Positions 41,924-50,192 of a DNA stretch of 53,429 nucleotides are shown here, piece by piece; position 1 is the first letter of the stretch, and each line of letters starts with the position of its first letter. The notes under the pieces were generated by a model, which saw nothing but the letters and a program-made list of their open reading frames with translations, searched no databases and was not told the origin of the DNA. The DNA is from a bacterium (lineage in GTDB: Bacteria; Margulisbacteria; Marinamargulisbacteria; JAHFDA01), in the NCBI GenBank assembly GCA_023249225.1, contig JAHFDA010000014.1:1-53429 (forward strand), read 5' to 3'. The translations under genes and the position numbers were made by a program.

Positions 41924-42544
41924 ATGAGCTTAAAACCGGTTCTGGTGGGGTTGTTGGCTACATTTTTATCTGTGACGGCTTATGCAGCCAATCTTGATTC
42001 TTATGATAACGAACGCTTTGATGTCCATTGGCAGGTACCTAAGGGTTGGATTAAAAATGATAAGTTAAGCAATGGCCTGGTCGGTTACTCCATGCCCGCA
42101 TCACAAGCCGAAGCAGCCCTTAAAGCTTTTGTCATGGATGAAGCCAGCCCAAGTATTAATGGACTGGTCGAAAGCATGGCAGTGGCTTTTTATGATGGCT
42201 GGGAGGTGGTGGCTACCCGCAGCGCCACCTCTAAAGAACTGGCCACTTCGGGTGCTGCAAGCCAATATCGTGTGCTCTACCGAAAAAAATTTTTAACAGA
42301 AGATTTTTCGGTAGAACGTCTACTGGTTTTGGAACATTATTTTTTATACAAACAAAATGCCTATATCCTGACGCTTGCGGTACCTCAAAAAGAATGGGCA
42401 AATCTGTCCAGCGATCTGCAGAGTTTATTGGATCATTTCTGCCTGGGTAACCGTAAAAATCAAAATCATTTTCAAAACGATCTAACGCCAGATGTCGGCC
42501 TTAAAAATGAAATGAGTCGCATGGATAAAAAATCAGAATACTAA
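41924..42544 (+). CDS. exported hypothetical protein
   Basis: A 206-residue periplasmic protein with signal peptide (LKPVLVGLLATFLSVTAYA, cleavage at AYA-A). The mature part starts ERFDVHWQVPKGWIK, a PsbP/Mog1-like opening, with later beta strands (VEHYFLYKQNAYILTLAVP). Divergent from the ECF sigma operon, so it may be controlled by it. TATACA lies 11 nt before the ATG. Not identified further. Confidence 0.7.
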   Translation: MSLKPVLVGLLATFLSVTAYAANLDSYDNERFDVHWQVPKGWIKNDKLSNGLVGYSMPASQAEAALKAFVMDEASPSINGLVESMAVAFYDGWEVVATRSATSKELATSGAASQYRVLYRKKFLTEDFSVERLLVLEHYFLYKQNAYILTLAVPQKEWANLSSDLQSLLDHFCLGNRKNQNHFQNDLTPDVGLKNEMSRMDKKSEY

Positions 42545-42584
42545 TTAACGTAAAAATATAAATTTAGTATTTAATTTTATAATA

Positions 42585-42613
42585 TTGACGTAAGTTTAAT
42601 TTTTTGATATCTT
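42585..42613 (+). promoter_or_regulatory. ssb promoter
   Basis: TTGACG (42585-42590) and TATCTT (42608-42613) are separated by 17 bp, a good sigma-70 promoter, about 45 nt before the ssb ATG. The preceding 42545-42584 is very AT-rich. Confidence 0.65.
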
Positions 42614-42659
42614 ATTCCTGCTGCAGCACAATTCCAAAAAAATAAGTGAGGAGATTTAT

Positions 42660-43043
42660 ATGCAAAGTTATCAATATTCTGTCGCGGTAGGTCGACTGAC
42701 AAAGGATCCCGAATCCAAAAGCCTTAAGGAGGTCAACAAGACCAGCTTTACCTTGGCAGTAAACCGTAGCTATCTTAAAGAAGATGGTGAAAGAGATGCA
42801 GATTTTTTTCAGGTGGTGGCCTGGGGTAAATTGGGTGAAATTTGCCAGCAATACCTTAAAAAAGGACGTTTGGTGCTCATCGAAGGCCGTTTTCAGACGC
42901 GTAGTTATGAAAAAGATGGTCGCCGCAACTATGTCACCGAGCTGATCGCCGAAAAAATGCTGATGCTTGAATCGGCTGAACGCAACAACAGCAAAGCAAT
43001 TTCGTCTGTAAAAGAAGAAATGCTTGAACTTCAAACCGCCTAG
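42660..43043 (+). CDS. ssb: single-stranded DNA-binding protein without acidic tail
   Basis: A 127-residue OB-fold protein: SVAVGRLTKDPESK, SFTLAVNRSY, FFQVVAWGKLGEICQQYLKKG and VLIEGRFQTRSYEKDG are the usual SSB order. It binds single-stranded DNA as a tetramer in the family. The chain ends KEEMLELQTA and lacks the acidic D-D-x-P-F tip that recruits repair proteins, and is shorter than the main SSB (about 170). It may be a second, specialised SSB. GAGGAG precedes the ATG by 7 nt. Confidence 0.92.
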   Translation: MQSYQYSVAVGRLTKDPESKSLKEVNKTSFTLAVNRSYLKEDGERDADFFQVVAWGKLGEICQQYLKKGRLVLIEGRFQTRSYEKDGRRNYVTELIAEKMLMLESAERNNSKAISSVKEEMLELQTA

Positions 43044-43066
43044 ATTGACATAAAGGCTGGGTCTCA

Positions 43067-43099
43067 CGGGGCCGCCATGATGGCGGCCCCGTTTTTCTT
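43067..43099 (+). terminator. intrinsic terminator after ssb
   Basis: CGGGGCCGCC (43067-43076) pairs perfectly with GGCGGCCCCG (43082-43091) around ATGAT, then a T-rich run (TTTTTCTTT) follows. A strong Rho-independent terminator, 23 nt after the ssb stop. Confidence 0.93.
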
Positions 43100-43136
43100 T
43101 CCACTTACGTTCATCCCCAAGCTAAGTAAAATTTGT

Positions 43137-43142
43137 CATAAT
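43137..43142 (+). promoter_or_regulatory. -10 box of the outer-membrane protein gene
   Basis: CATAAT, five of six consensus bases, sits 6 nt before the ATG at 43149; no Shine-Dalgarno. Leaderless start likely. Confidence 0.45.
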
Positions 43143-43148
43143 GGATTT

Positions 43149-44336
43149 ATGAAAAAAATAAACCTTCGGTTCCTTGCACTCCTTTTATTTGGATTGTTAT
43201 CAAAAGCCCAGGCGCTTGGCTTGTCTGACATGAACTCTTCGGCCATGGGCGGGGGCCTCGGCATGGTCTCTGCTTCAGATGGCTCGATGGTAGCCGTGGC
43301 AACCTTGCAGCCAGACCTCAAGCTGGGAGACTTTGGATTTGGTTTAAACGTCAATGTACTGCTTGACCCCACCAAAAAACCAAATAATTTTGAAGCGTTC
43401 AGCATGCGCTGGGTGGAATACGACAACGGCAGCATCGGGGGCCGTTATGGCCTGCTAAGCGATATCACCCTTGGATACGGTCTTTTAATGGATAGTTACA
43501 GCACCGCCAGGGCGGGTCAAAGTGTTTTTAGCGCTGAACAAGCCGGTATTCGTGCGTACACAAAATTGTTTGATCCACTGGGCGTTTACATACTTAGCAC
43601 CAATTCCAAACTGGTGGCCCTGCGGCTGACACAGACGCTTTCTAAAGATCTATTACTGGGTCGTCCACTGACACTCGGCGAGACCTATATCTATGACAGA
43701 GATGGGGTCTTGACCAGCTCCGGTACCATTGGCGGGGATCAAGGTGCAGGGGGTGTGGATATAGGTATGCCGATCATGGAAAATTTATGGGAGGTCTTTG
43801 CTGAATATGGTGTGCTTAATAACTATGGCGCGGGTACATCGCTCGGAACCAAATTTAAATTTGGCGGGGAGCTGCTTGACTTGCGCTTTGCCTATCAGAT
43901 GCTTAGCGGGCGTTTTGTGCCGGCCTACTTTAACAAGGTTTATGAAGACAGCCCGGTTAATCCGGCCACGGTGCCCAATGAAAACAAAAACGGCTGGTTC
44001 GGCACAGCGGGTATAGACTTGCTTGGTTTTGGACGCTTCGAGAGCACGTACCAGTCATTCACCACCTCCAGTGGAACCCAGTCCAATACGGTGCAAGCGG
44101 CCCTGGGAGTCAAGGAATTTCAGGGTATTTCATTTGTGGCCAATTACTTACAACCGAATTTTGCTGGCATTGGCTCGCTTTCAAGCAACAATGCCACTAT
44201 CCTGGTTGATTTCTCTTATCCGCTTAATCCGTTTACAAAGATGATCGGCCATTACACCAAGGTTTACACCACCTCCACGGCTTATACAGAGTCGTACTCG
44301 GCCGAACTGTCGTTTCAGTTGCCGATTTCTTTTTAA
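43149..44336 (+). CDS. outer-membrane beta-barrel protein candidate
   Basis: A 395-residue protein with signal peptide (KINLRFLALLLFGLLSKAQA) and a run of amphipathic beta strands rich in Gly, Tyr and Ser (GLGMVSASDGSMVAV, GFGLNVNVLLD, LDLRFAYQMLSG, SYSAELSFQLPISF). The last residue is Phe, the usual barrel end signal. The strand count I can see is compatible with a barrel of 12 or more. No known porin motif. It follows the ssb terminator and has its own -10 box. Confidence 0.72.
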   Translation: MKKINLRFLALLLFGLLSKAQALGLSDMNSSAMGGGLGMVSASDGSMVAVATLQPDLKLGDFGFGLNVNVLLDPTKKPNNFEAFSMRWVEYDNGSIGGRYGLLSDITLGYGLLMDSYSTARAGQSVFSAEQAGIRAYTKLFDPLGVYILSTNSKLVALRLTQTLSKDLLLGRPLTLGETYIYDRDGVLTSSGTIGGDQGAGGVDIGMPIMENLWEVFAEYGVLNNYGAGTSLGTKFKFGGELLDLRFAYQMLSGRFVPAYFNKVYEDSPVNPATVPNENKNGWFGTAGIDLLGFGRFESTYQSFTTSSGTQSNTVQAALGVKEFQGISFVANYLQPNFAGIGSLSSNNATILVDFSYPLNPFTKMIGHYTKVYTTSTAYTESYSAELSFQLPISF

Positions 44337-44378
44337 GGCCTGAAATATATTTAATCGGAACGCGATATAGCGACAGGC

Positions 44379-45125
44379 ATGTTTAAGTACCGTTCTGTCT
44401 CGTGGCGGCCCGACATCCGCATTGTGGAACCCTTTGCAAAGAATACAAAAATCGAAGGCTTGGCCGTGGCCATTGATGTGCTGCGAGCTTTTTCTACGGC
44501 AGTGTATTTGTTTGAGCGTGGCCTTAAAGAAATAATTGTGGCCCAAAATTTTGAGCATGCGCGCAAACTGAAGCCGTTTTTTCCGACTTCCCTTTTAATG
44601 GGCGAGCAGGATGGAGAAGTCCCAGCCGATTTTGATTTGGGCAATTCACCTTGGCAGGCGCAGTTTGCAGACGTCAAGGATAAGCAGGCGATCTTTTCAA
44701 CCACCGCAGGCACACGCGGCTTGCTAAAAGCCTTAGAACAGGGTGCCCGCCCGGTGCTCACGGGATCATTTGTAAACATGAGCGCCACCTTGAGGCACAT
44801 TCGTCAATTAAAGCCCGCAATCATTACGCTGGTGCCCTGTGGAAACGGAGGTTCGTTGCAGGCGTTAGAAGATGCTGAATACGCCGCTCACCTGCGCGAC
44901 ATGCTGCTGGGTGTTGAACGCACAGTTGAGCTGGCAGCCTGGTTGACAAAAGAACAATGTCGTCACGATGTTTTTTGCCAACGTTTTTTTAATCTGGATC
45001 AGCCGGAATACCCCGAAGAAGATTTTGAGCAATGCTTTCAAGACCGGGTGGCTTTGGTGGCCCAGGCCCGCACTGAAGTATTAAACGGAGTTTCTGTAAC
45101 TATGCTGCGCCCGCTTGTGGTCTGA
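44379..45125 (+). CDS. comB: ComB-like 2-phosphosulfolactate phosphatase
   Basis: A 248-residue protein of the ComB family: AIDVLRAFSTAVY, LMGEQDGEVPADFDLGNSP, FSTTAGTRGLLKAL, GSFVNMSATL and EDAEYAAHLRDM. The family hydrolyses 2-phosphosulfolactate in coenzyme M and sulfolactate metabolism, though many bacterial members have other, unknown substrates. The last 45 bp overlap the convergent sigma gene tail to tail. Confidence 0.82.
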   Translation: MFKYRSVSWRPDIRIVEPFAKNTKIEGLAVAIDVLRAFSTAVYLFERGLKEIIVAQNFEHARKLKPFFPTSLLMGEQDGEVPADFDLGNSPWQAQFADVKDKQAIFSTTAGTRGLLKALEQGARPVLTGSFVNMSATLRHIRQLKPAIITLVPCGNGGSLQALEDAEYAAHLRDMLLGVERTVELAAWLTKEQCRHDVFCQRFFNLDQPEYPEEDFEQCFQDRVALVAQARTEVLNGVSVTMLRPLVV

Positions 45126-47615
45126 AGGCGAGGTCACAATATCGGTGTAAAGCTCGTGGCCAGCGCGACAATGTCGAACCAGATTCGCAAATTTTTTGAT
45201 TGCCTTAATTTCAAGCTTACGCACAGATTCTCTTGTCAACGGTTGAGTGTTTATGCCAAGTTCTACCGCACGCTTTCCGATTTCTTCCAACGAAAGTGGT
45301 GCAGTGTAAAATCCCTGACGGTGTTTGAGTACGCGCGCGCCCACTGAATCCTGCTGTTCAAACTCTTCAAAAATCTTTCGGACGGTCTCATCGCGGTCGG
45401 CGTCGATTACAATCGTATCGGGGCGCAAGCTTTCGTCGGAAATAAACTGTCCAAGGGTGTTGCCTTCGTCGTTGATGGGAGTCTCAAGGGACACTTCGTT
45501 TGTGGCAAGCGAACGTTCCATCACCCCGGGCTTAAACAGATTTTTGATGGTCGTGATGCTGCGTTCAATTTTTTCTGCCATTTTTTCAAGACCCGCCTCG
45601 TCAAGTTGACGGGCGTCGTTAAGGGTTAAATTGTTTTCTTTTAAGTACTTCCAGATTCTGCGTATGGTCTGTAAGGCGCCAACTGAAATGCCACTTTGCT
45701 CGTCGAGATAGCGCTTGACACGGGCTGTCACCCACCAGCCAGCATAGGTGCTGAACTTGGTGCCACGATCCAGGCTAAAATCTTCTGTGGCGCGCCACAG
45801 ACCTGCTTGGCCAATGGGGTATAGCACTTCGATCAGTTCAAATGTGGCCGGATCCTTAAAATCGTGTTTGCGTTGTCCTAAAATGCGGCTGATACTTGAA
45901 CGGATCAGGCGCTCATGGCTGGCAATTAAAGTCTGTAACAAGGCCGGGTCGCTGCGTCCACCGGCAATGTATGTTTCCCACATTTGCTTTTCGTCCGCCC
46001 ATGCAAAATGCCGCTTGATATCCGGTATCGGTAGGGTAGCAACCCTTGGCAAGCGTGGGGATTTAGTGCGTGTTAATGCCGGTGTATTCTGGGTATCGAG
46101 GGGCAGGCGCAAGAGGTGGGCCGGGGGTTTTGGGAATCGAGTACTGGCCACAATCCGAAGTTCCAGAAACCGAAAGTCCACCTGGCCCTGTGCTTGGTAA
46201 AGGCCCTGGGGCAGACCGGTTGGATAATCTTTTTTGTCAAAGCGCAAGTTGCCATTGGCGTCGATAGCTATTAAATAGGGAGCCTGGATTTCGGCCACAT
46301 CGGATGAACATTGCAAAACTACCGATTGATCAGCCTCCTTGGCAGAATCAAAGCTGGAAAAATTGGGAATGTGTGCAAACAATGCCGCTATAAAATCCAC
46401 CTGTGAATCCATGATTAATCGGGGCGCTGTCAGAAACTGCTCGCCTTCACGCAAGACATAAGTTAAACGGCGTGCTTCTTCTTGATGGGCTTCGGACAAC
46501 AAACCTAGCGTCAGGCACCACTGTGCCGCCTGGTCAGGTTCAAGGCGGGCATGGCAGCGACCCAGCAATTTTTGTCCGCGCCAGGCTTCGGGCAAGCCGC
46601 TGACATAAAACTGTTGTTGCTGGATCTTGTCTTCACTTTTTACACGACGAGTGAGCACCATCAATCCCTTTTTAAGGGTAGGGCTTTTGGACTGCATCCG
46701 AAGTTCATCGAGAGTGGAAAGATAATATACACGCCCGATGTCGAGATCAGCAGGAGCCTTATCCGTCAGCCATGAAACTGCATAAGGCCCCCAGCCATAG
46801 GGATTGTCGTCTGCAAGCAAGCCATGCTTTAAAACTGCTTCTCCAGCTTGGACACCATGGGACAACAGTTTGCCGTCAACGCATAAAATGCGGTGTTCTT
46901 CTGGGGCGCTCACACCAGGCTCTAAAAGTTTCTTTTCAGGTTTCAAGCGTACTCCCCGTGCCCTGCGGCCATCGGTCAGGATACACTCAAATGGTTCTAC
47001 TTCCACGTCAGTCACCAAATCGTCAAAGGGACCAAAACGCCAACGTAGGCGTGGCTCACCCAGTTCGACCAGTGTCACGCAGCGGTCACTGGGATATAGA
47101 CCCATCGTTTTTGTATCCGGAGGCGTTGGTCTTAATCCGGTAACCCACTCATACAGCCACAAGCCCCAGCCCCAGGCATTGACCGGTCCGGCAATTTGCT
47201 TGGGGGTTGGCAAAATCTCTTGCCCTTTTCTTAAAAGAAAAACCATGCGGGGGGAAGTAGGGCGATCCCGGAGATCCCAGGGCACAAGGGACATGCACCA
47301 CAGACGGGTTTTACCTTTGATCTGGCAGAAAAAACGTGCCTCCAGAAAAATGTGCGTCCATTCTGCGGGAACCCCGCTGATCACCAGGTTATGCCGGTCA
47401 GAGTTGATCGGCACACCACCCATAACATACACGATGTTACATTGGGGGTGAGTTTTATAGCGGCGCGTGAGTGGGGGCAGTTCACCTGTGTCTGATAGAA
47501 GCCACTGAAAGGCAGATTTGTGCCAAACACGCATGGCCGCCGGGGAGTGATTTGTCACCTCTGCGTCTTTGGGAGACTTACTTGTTATGGCCACTGTCCG
47601 GTACGCCAAGTGCAT
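45081..47615 (-). CDS. sigma-70-family protein with a large repeat-built N-terminal extension
   Basis: An 844-residue protein. The last 300 residues form a sigma-70-family factor: MWETYIAGG at region 1.2, region 2 around VLYPIGQAGLWRATEDFSL and KFSTYAGWWVTARVKRY, region 3, and region 4 with LSLEEIGKRAVELG and TRESVRKLEIKAIKKF. The first 535 have no sigma match but contain two clear copies of a module: residues 76-141 (NLVISGVPAEW...WCMSL...LLRKGQEIL) and 335-401 (QFYVSGLPEAW...WCLTL...VLREGEQFL), plus N-x-x-GWG blocks at about 146 and 271. Such an extension is unlike any sigma factor I know. ATG at 47615 is favoured; TTG at 47690 and ATG at 47534 are alternatives. Confidence 0.85.
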   Translation of the reverse strand: MHLAYRTVAITSKSPKDAEVTNHSPAAMRVWHKSAFQWLLSDTGELPPLTRRYKTHPQCNIVYVMGGVPINSDRHNLVISGVPAEWTHIFLEARFFCQIKGKTRLWCMSLVPWDLRDRPTSPRMVFLLRKGQEILPTPKQIAGPVNAWGWGLWLYEWVTGLRPTPPDTKTMGLYPSDRCVTLVELGEPRLRWRFGPFDDLVTDVEVEPFECILTDGRRARGVRLKPEKKLLEPGVSAPEEHRILCVDGKLLSHGVQAGEAVLKHGLLADDNPYGWGPYAVSWLTDKAPADLDIGRVYYLSTLDELRMQSKSPTLKKGLMVLTRRVKSEDKIQQQQFYVSGLPEAWRGQKLLGRCHARLEPDQAAQWCLTLGLLSEAHQEEARRLTYVLREGEQFLTAPRLIMDSQVDFIAALFAHIPNFSSFDSAKEADQSVVLQCSSDVAEIQAPYLIAIDANGNLRFDKKDYPTGLPQGLYQAQGQVDFRFLELRIVASTRFPKPPAHLLRLPLDTQNTPALTRTKSPRLPRVATLPIPDIKRHFAWADEKQMWETYIAGGRSDPALLQTLIASHERLIRSSISRILGQRKHDFKDPATFELIEVLYPIGQAGLWRATEDFSLDRGTKFSTYAGWWVTARVKRYLDEQSGISVGALQTIRRIWKYLKENNLTLNDARQLDEAGLEKMAEKIERSITTIKNLFKPGVMERSLATNEVSLETPINDEGNTLGQFISDESLRPDTIVIDADRDETVRKIFEEFEQQDSVGARVLKHRQGFYTAPLSLEEIGKRAVELGINTQPLTRESVRKLEIKAIKKFANLVRHCRAGHELYTDIVTSPSDHKRAQHSYRNSV

Positions 47616-47678
47616 GGTTTTTATCGGCAAAACCGGGTAAGGATTGCAGAGAAATATTCGAGAACCCGTTTGAGCTAA

Positions 47679-47684
47679 TATGAT
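47679..47684 (+). promoter_or_regulatory. -10 box of queG
   Basis: TATGAT (five of six consensus bases) lies 5 nt before the queG ATG. No Shine-Dalgarno; leaderless start likely. Confidence 0.45.
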
Positions 47685-47689
47685 GAGCA

Positions 47690-48637
47690 ATGTCAGCTCA
47701 TCACAAGATCACACAAGTGCTCACCGGGCTCGGTTTCTCTAAAGTTGGTTTTACTCTGGCAGTAGTTCCGGAATCAGCCCAAAAAAATTTTGATGGCTGG
47801 CTTAAAAAACAATACCACGGAAGCATGGCCTGGATGGAGCGCGGGCGCGAAAAACGCGCAGACCTGCAACACGTGTTGCCGGGAGCCAAAACCGTGATCT
47901 GCACAGCCACCAACTATTACACTGCGGGCGATACGGCCGAGGTCATGCCCGCTGGCCGTGTCAGCCGCTATGCCTGGGGCGAGGATTATCACAAAGTCAT
48001 TGAAAAACGCCAAAACGAATTTGTGACCTGGTTTCAAAAAAATTTTCCACAGGAATCCATCAAAGCCTATGTGGATACGGGACCCTTGCTAGAAAAAGCG
48101 CTGGCCGAAGAAGCTGGCCTGGGCTGGCAGGGCAAGCATTCCAACCTGATCACCAAGGAATGGGGCAGCTGGGTTTTTCTGGCAGAGTTTGTCACCACGC
48201 TTGCGATTGAACCCGCTGTGCCCACAGAAGATTTTTGCGGTACTTGCACAGCTTGCATCGATGCCTGTCCCACCCAGGCCATTGTGGAACCTTACGTGGT
48301 TGATGCGCGTCAGTGTCTGTCGTATTTAACCATCGAACATCGTGGTGATTTCACCGCCGTCGATTCACCGACCCGCCCTCTTGGCGACGCGTGGATTTAC
48401 GGCTGCGACATCTGCCAGGACGTTTGTCCGTGGAATCGTTTTCAAACCGAAAGTCTGGAACCGGCATTTTTGCCGCGCCCGGCCTACCGCCAGCTGACGC
48501 GTGCCGCCATTGATGCCCTGACAGAAAATGAGTTTCAAACTGTCTTTTCGGGTTCGCCGATACGCCGAGCTAAATTGGATGGTTTAAAAAGAAATGTTTT
48601 TTCCATCACCAGCGCGTCTTCCTCGGGCTCACTGTAA
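47690..48637 (+). CDS. queG: epoxyqueuosine reductase
   Basis: A 315-residue cobalamin and iron-sulfur enzyme that makes queuosine in tRNA. Motifs: VDTGPLLEKALAEEAGLGWQGKHSNLI with the proposed catalytic Asp, and two [4Fe-4S] clusters in CGTCTACIDACPT and CDICQDVCPWN. It is a short form without C-terminal HEAT repeats. The last 103 bp, encoding SGSPIRRAKLDGLKRN and the Ser-rich end, overlap the convergent rimI gene. Confidence 0.95.
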   Translation: MSAHHKITQVLTGLGFSKVGFTLAVVPESAQKNFDGWLKKQYHGSMAWMERGREKRADLQHVLPGAKTVICTATNYYTAGDTAEVMPAGRVSRYAWGEDYHKVIEKRQNEFVTWFQKNFPQESIKAYVDTGPLLEKALAEEAGLGWQGKHSNLITKEWGSWVFLAEFVTTLAIEPAVPTEDFCGTCTACIDACPTQAIVEPYVVDARQCLSYLTIEHRGDFTAVDSPTRPLGDAWIYGCDICQDVCPWNRFQTESLEPAFLPRPAYRQLTRAAIDALTENEFQTVFSGSPIRRAKLDGLKRNVFSITSASSSGSL

Positions 48638-49032
48638 TACCGCTTGCGCGTGGAAATCACTTGAAAACCGTTTTTTTGGTAGAGCGCCAGGGCAGATGCG
48701 TTGCTGGCACGCACTTCCAAAAAAATCTTTTCTGCTCCTAGGCTGCAAGCCCGGGCCACAAGCTCGTGCAGCAGCGCCTGTCCCAAACCCTGCCGCTGCA
48801 CTTTTGGGCTGACCGCCATCTCTATCAAGGACGCTTCGGGCAGGGTTAGTTCAATCCATCCATACGCCACCAATTCAGATGAAACAGTTTCCATAATCAG
48901 AAACACATGATGGGCATTTGAAATTTCGTTCAAAAATGTCTGCGGCCAGTAATCGCCTCCCATCGTGTTTTTGCGAAGGGCGGCTACGGCTTGAAAATCC
49001 TGGGCAGTGGCCAGCCGCAACCGTGTATTCAT
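48535..49032 (-). CDS. rimI: ribosomal-protein-alanine acetyltransferase RimI-like
   Basis: A 165-residue GNAT acetyltransferase. Acetyl-CoA site: VSPKVQRQGLGQALLHELV; then KIFLEVRASNASALALYQKNGFQVI, and YYSEPEEDALVMEK, as in RimI. RimI acetylates the N-terminus of ribosomal protein S18. It follows tsaB with a 4-nt overlap, the common neighbourhood. The 15-20 residues after VMEK are encoded antisense to queG and are not conserved-looking. Confidence 0.88.
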   Translation of the reverse strand: MNTRLRLATAQDFQAVAALRKNTMGGDYWPQTFLNEISNAHHVFLIMETVSSELVAYGWIELTLPEASLIEMAVSPKVQRQGLGQALLHELVARACSLGAEKIFLEVRASNASALALYQKNGFQVISTRKRYYSEPEEDALVMEKTFLFKPSNLARRIGEPEKTV

Positions 49033-49757
49033 GCCGGGTTGCGCAGTTTTTCGTAATCGATGTTTTTAGAATAAATCACATTGGGCGGGTGCGAGTAGAT
49101 GGGTTTGACGTGCAGTGGATCTGCAAACTTTTTTTGTTTGGCAAGCACATAGGCACGTAGCGCTACACCTTGTGCCGTCAGCAACGCTTGCCCGCCCGAT
49201 ACAAGATAAATCAAGCCTGGTTTGTTGCGCTTACGGGCCAGCGGATAAATGAGGGCCGCACCGTCTCCGGTCACCGTCACGGGTCCCTGGGTTTGTGCCA
49301 GTATTTCCACCGCCTGGCTTTCATGAACCACCGCATTGGGGGTCAGTCGCCGAAGCGGATCCTGGGCTGAAAGGCTGTCAACGCCAAAAAGCGCCATGTT
49401 GTATTCATCGCGGCAAGCTTTTTGCAGCACCAGCACGGTTTGAACAGACGGGCCGGCCTGCATGGCCACGGCTTCTAAAGCGTCGACCGTCACCAGTTTT
49501 TTTTCAAGAGTCTGCGCCAGCGTTTTTGCAGTAACGAGTCCGATACGCAAACCCGTAAAAGCGCCCGGTCCGTGTACTGCGGCGATGATGTGAACTTTTT
49601 TGAGCGGGCAGGCAGCCTGAATGCACAGGGCTTGTATACGGCTCATTAATTCTTCTCCAGGGTGTGCTTGCAGGTATGCAGCCAACAGCGTCTGCTCGTG
49701 GTATAAGGCCACTGATGTTGGGGATACCGCCGTGCAAAGTGCAAGAATATTCATCAC
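49029..49757 (-). CDS. tsaB: tRNA threonylcarbamoyladenosine subunit TsaB
   Basis: A 242-residue ASKHA-fold protein, partner of TsaD in making t6A37 of ANN-decoding tRNAs. Signs: NILALCTAVSPTSVALY, HIIAAVHGPGAFTGLRIGL and VTVDALEAVAMQAG. The ATPase loop of TsaD is reduced, as usual for TsaB. Overlaps tsaE by 4 nt upstream and rimI by 4 nt downstream. Confidence 0.93.
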   Translation of the reverse strand: MMNILALCTAVSPTSVALYHEQTLLAAYLQAHPGEELMSRIQALCIQAACPLKKVHIIAAVHGPGAFTGLRIGLVTAKTLAQTLEKKLVTVDALEAVAMQAGPSVQTVLVLQKACRDEYNMALFGVDSLSAQDPLRRLTPNAVVHESQAVEILAQTQGPVTVTGDGAALIYPLARKRNKPGLIYLVSGGQALLTAQGVALRAYVLAKQKKFADPLHVKPIYSHPPNVIYSKNIDYEKLRNPA

Positions 49758-50182
49758 TCGGTTTTAAATGAACTCACCGTCCGCGTATCTTCGTCTTTGA
49801 TGGCAAGTTCAATGACCGTGGCATGTTTGGGGAGCAGCTGCGGAAATTTGTTGACCCACTCCACCAACGTAATACCATCGGCTGATGGCAGATAAGCATC
49901 CAAGCCAGCCTGCACAAAGGCTTCTATGGAGTTTAAACGGTAGCAATCTATATGATAAATGGGCCACTGGGCGCGGTAGCACTTTGAAAGTGTAAATGTG
50001 GGACTGCCCGTGTGTCCGGTGTATCCCAGGGCTTGCGCAAAAAAATGTGTAAAGGTCGTCTTGCCAGCTCCCAACTCTCCTACCAAACCAATGACCATGC
50101 CCGGCGCAGCATTTTTTGCCCAATGCTCGGCGTAACGCCGCATGGACTCAAGGCCTTTGAGTTCTTCAGTTTTCTTAGCCAT
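49754..50182 (-). CDS. tsaE: tRNA threonylcarbamoyladenosine ATPase TsaE
   Basis: A 142-residue P-loop protein needed with TsaB and TsaD for t6A. Walker A: GELGAGKTTFTHFF; SPTFTLSKCY, IDCYRLNS, GLDAYL and LVEWVNKF follow the family order. Starts 10 nt after folK and overlaps tsaB by 4 nt. Confidence 0.93.
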   Translation of the reverse strand: MAKKTEELKGLESMRRYAEHWAKNAAPGMVIGLVGELGAGKTTFTHFFAQALGYTGHTGSPTFTLSKCYRAQWPIYHIDCYRLNSIEAFVQAGLDAYLPSADGITLVEWVNKFPQLLPKHATVIELAIKDEDTRTVSSFKTE

Positions 50183-50192
50183 GGGCTGATCC

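Noticed and set aside
47616-47690. TTG at 47690 as the start of the sigma-like protein
   Set aside because: It would overlap the divergent queG start and its -10 box; ATG at 47615 is better, though 47534 remains possible.
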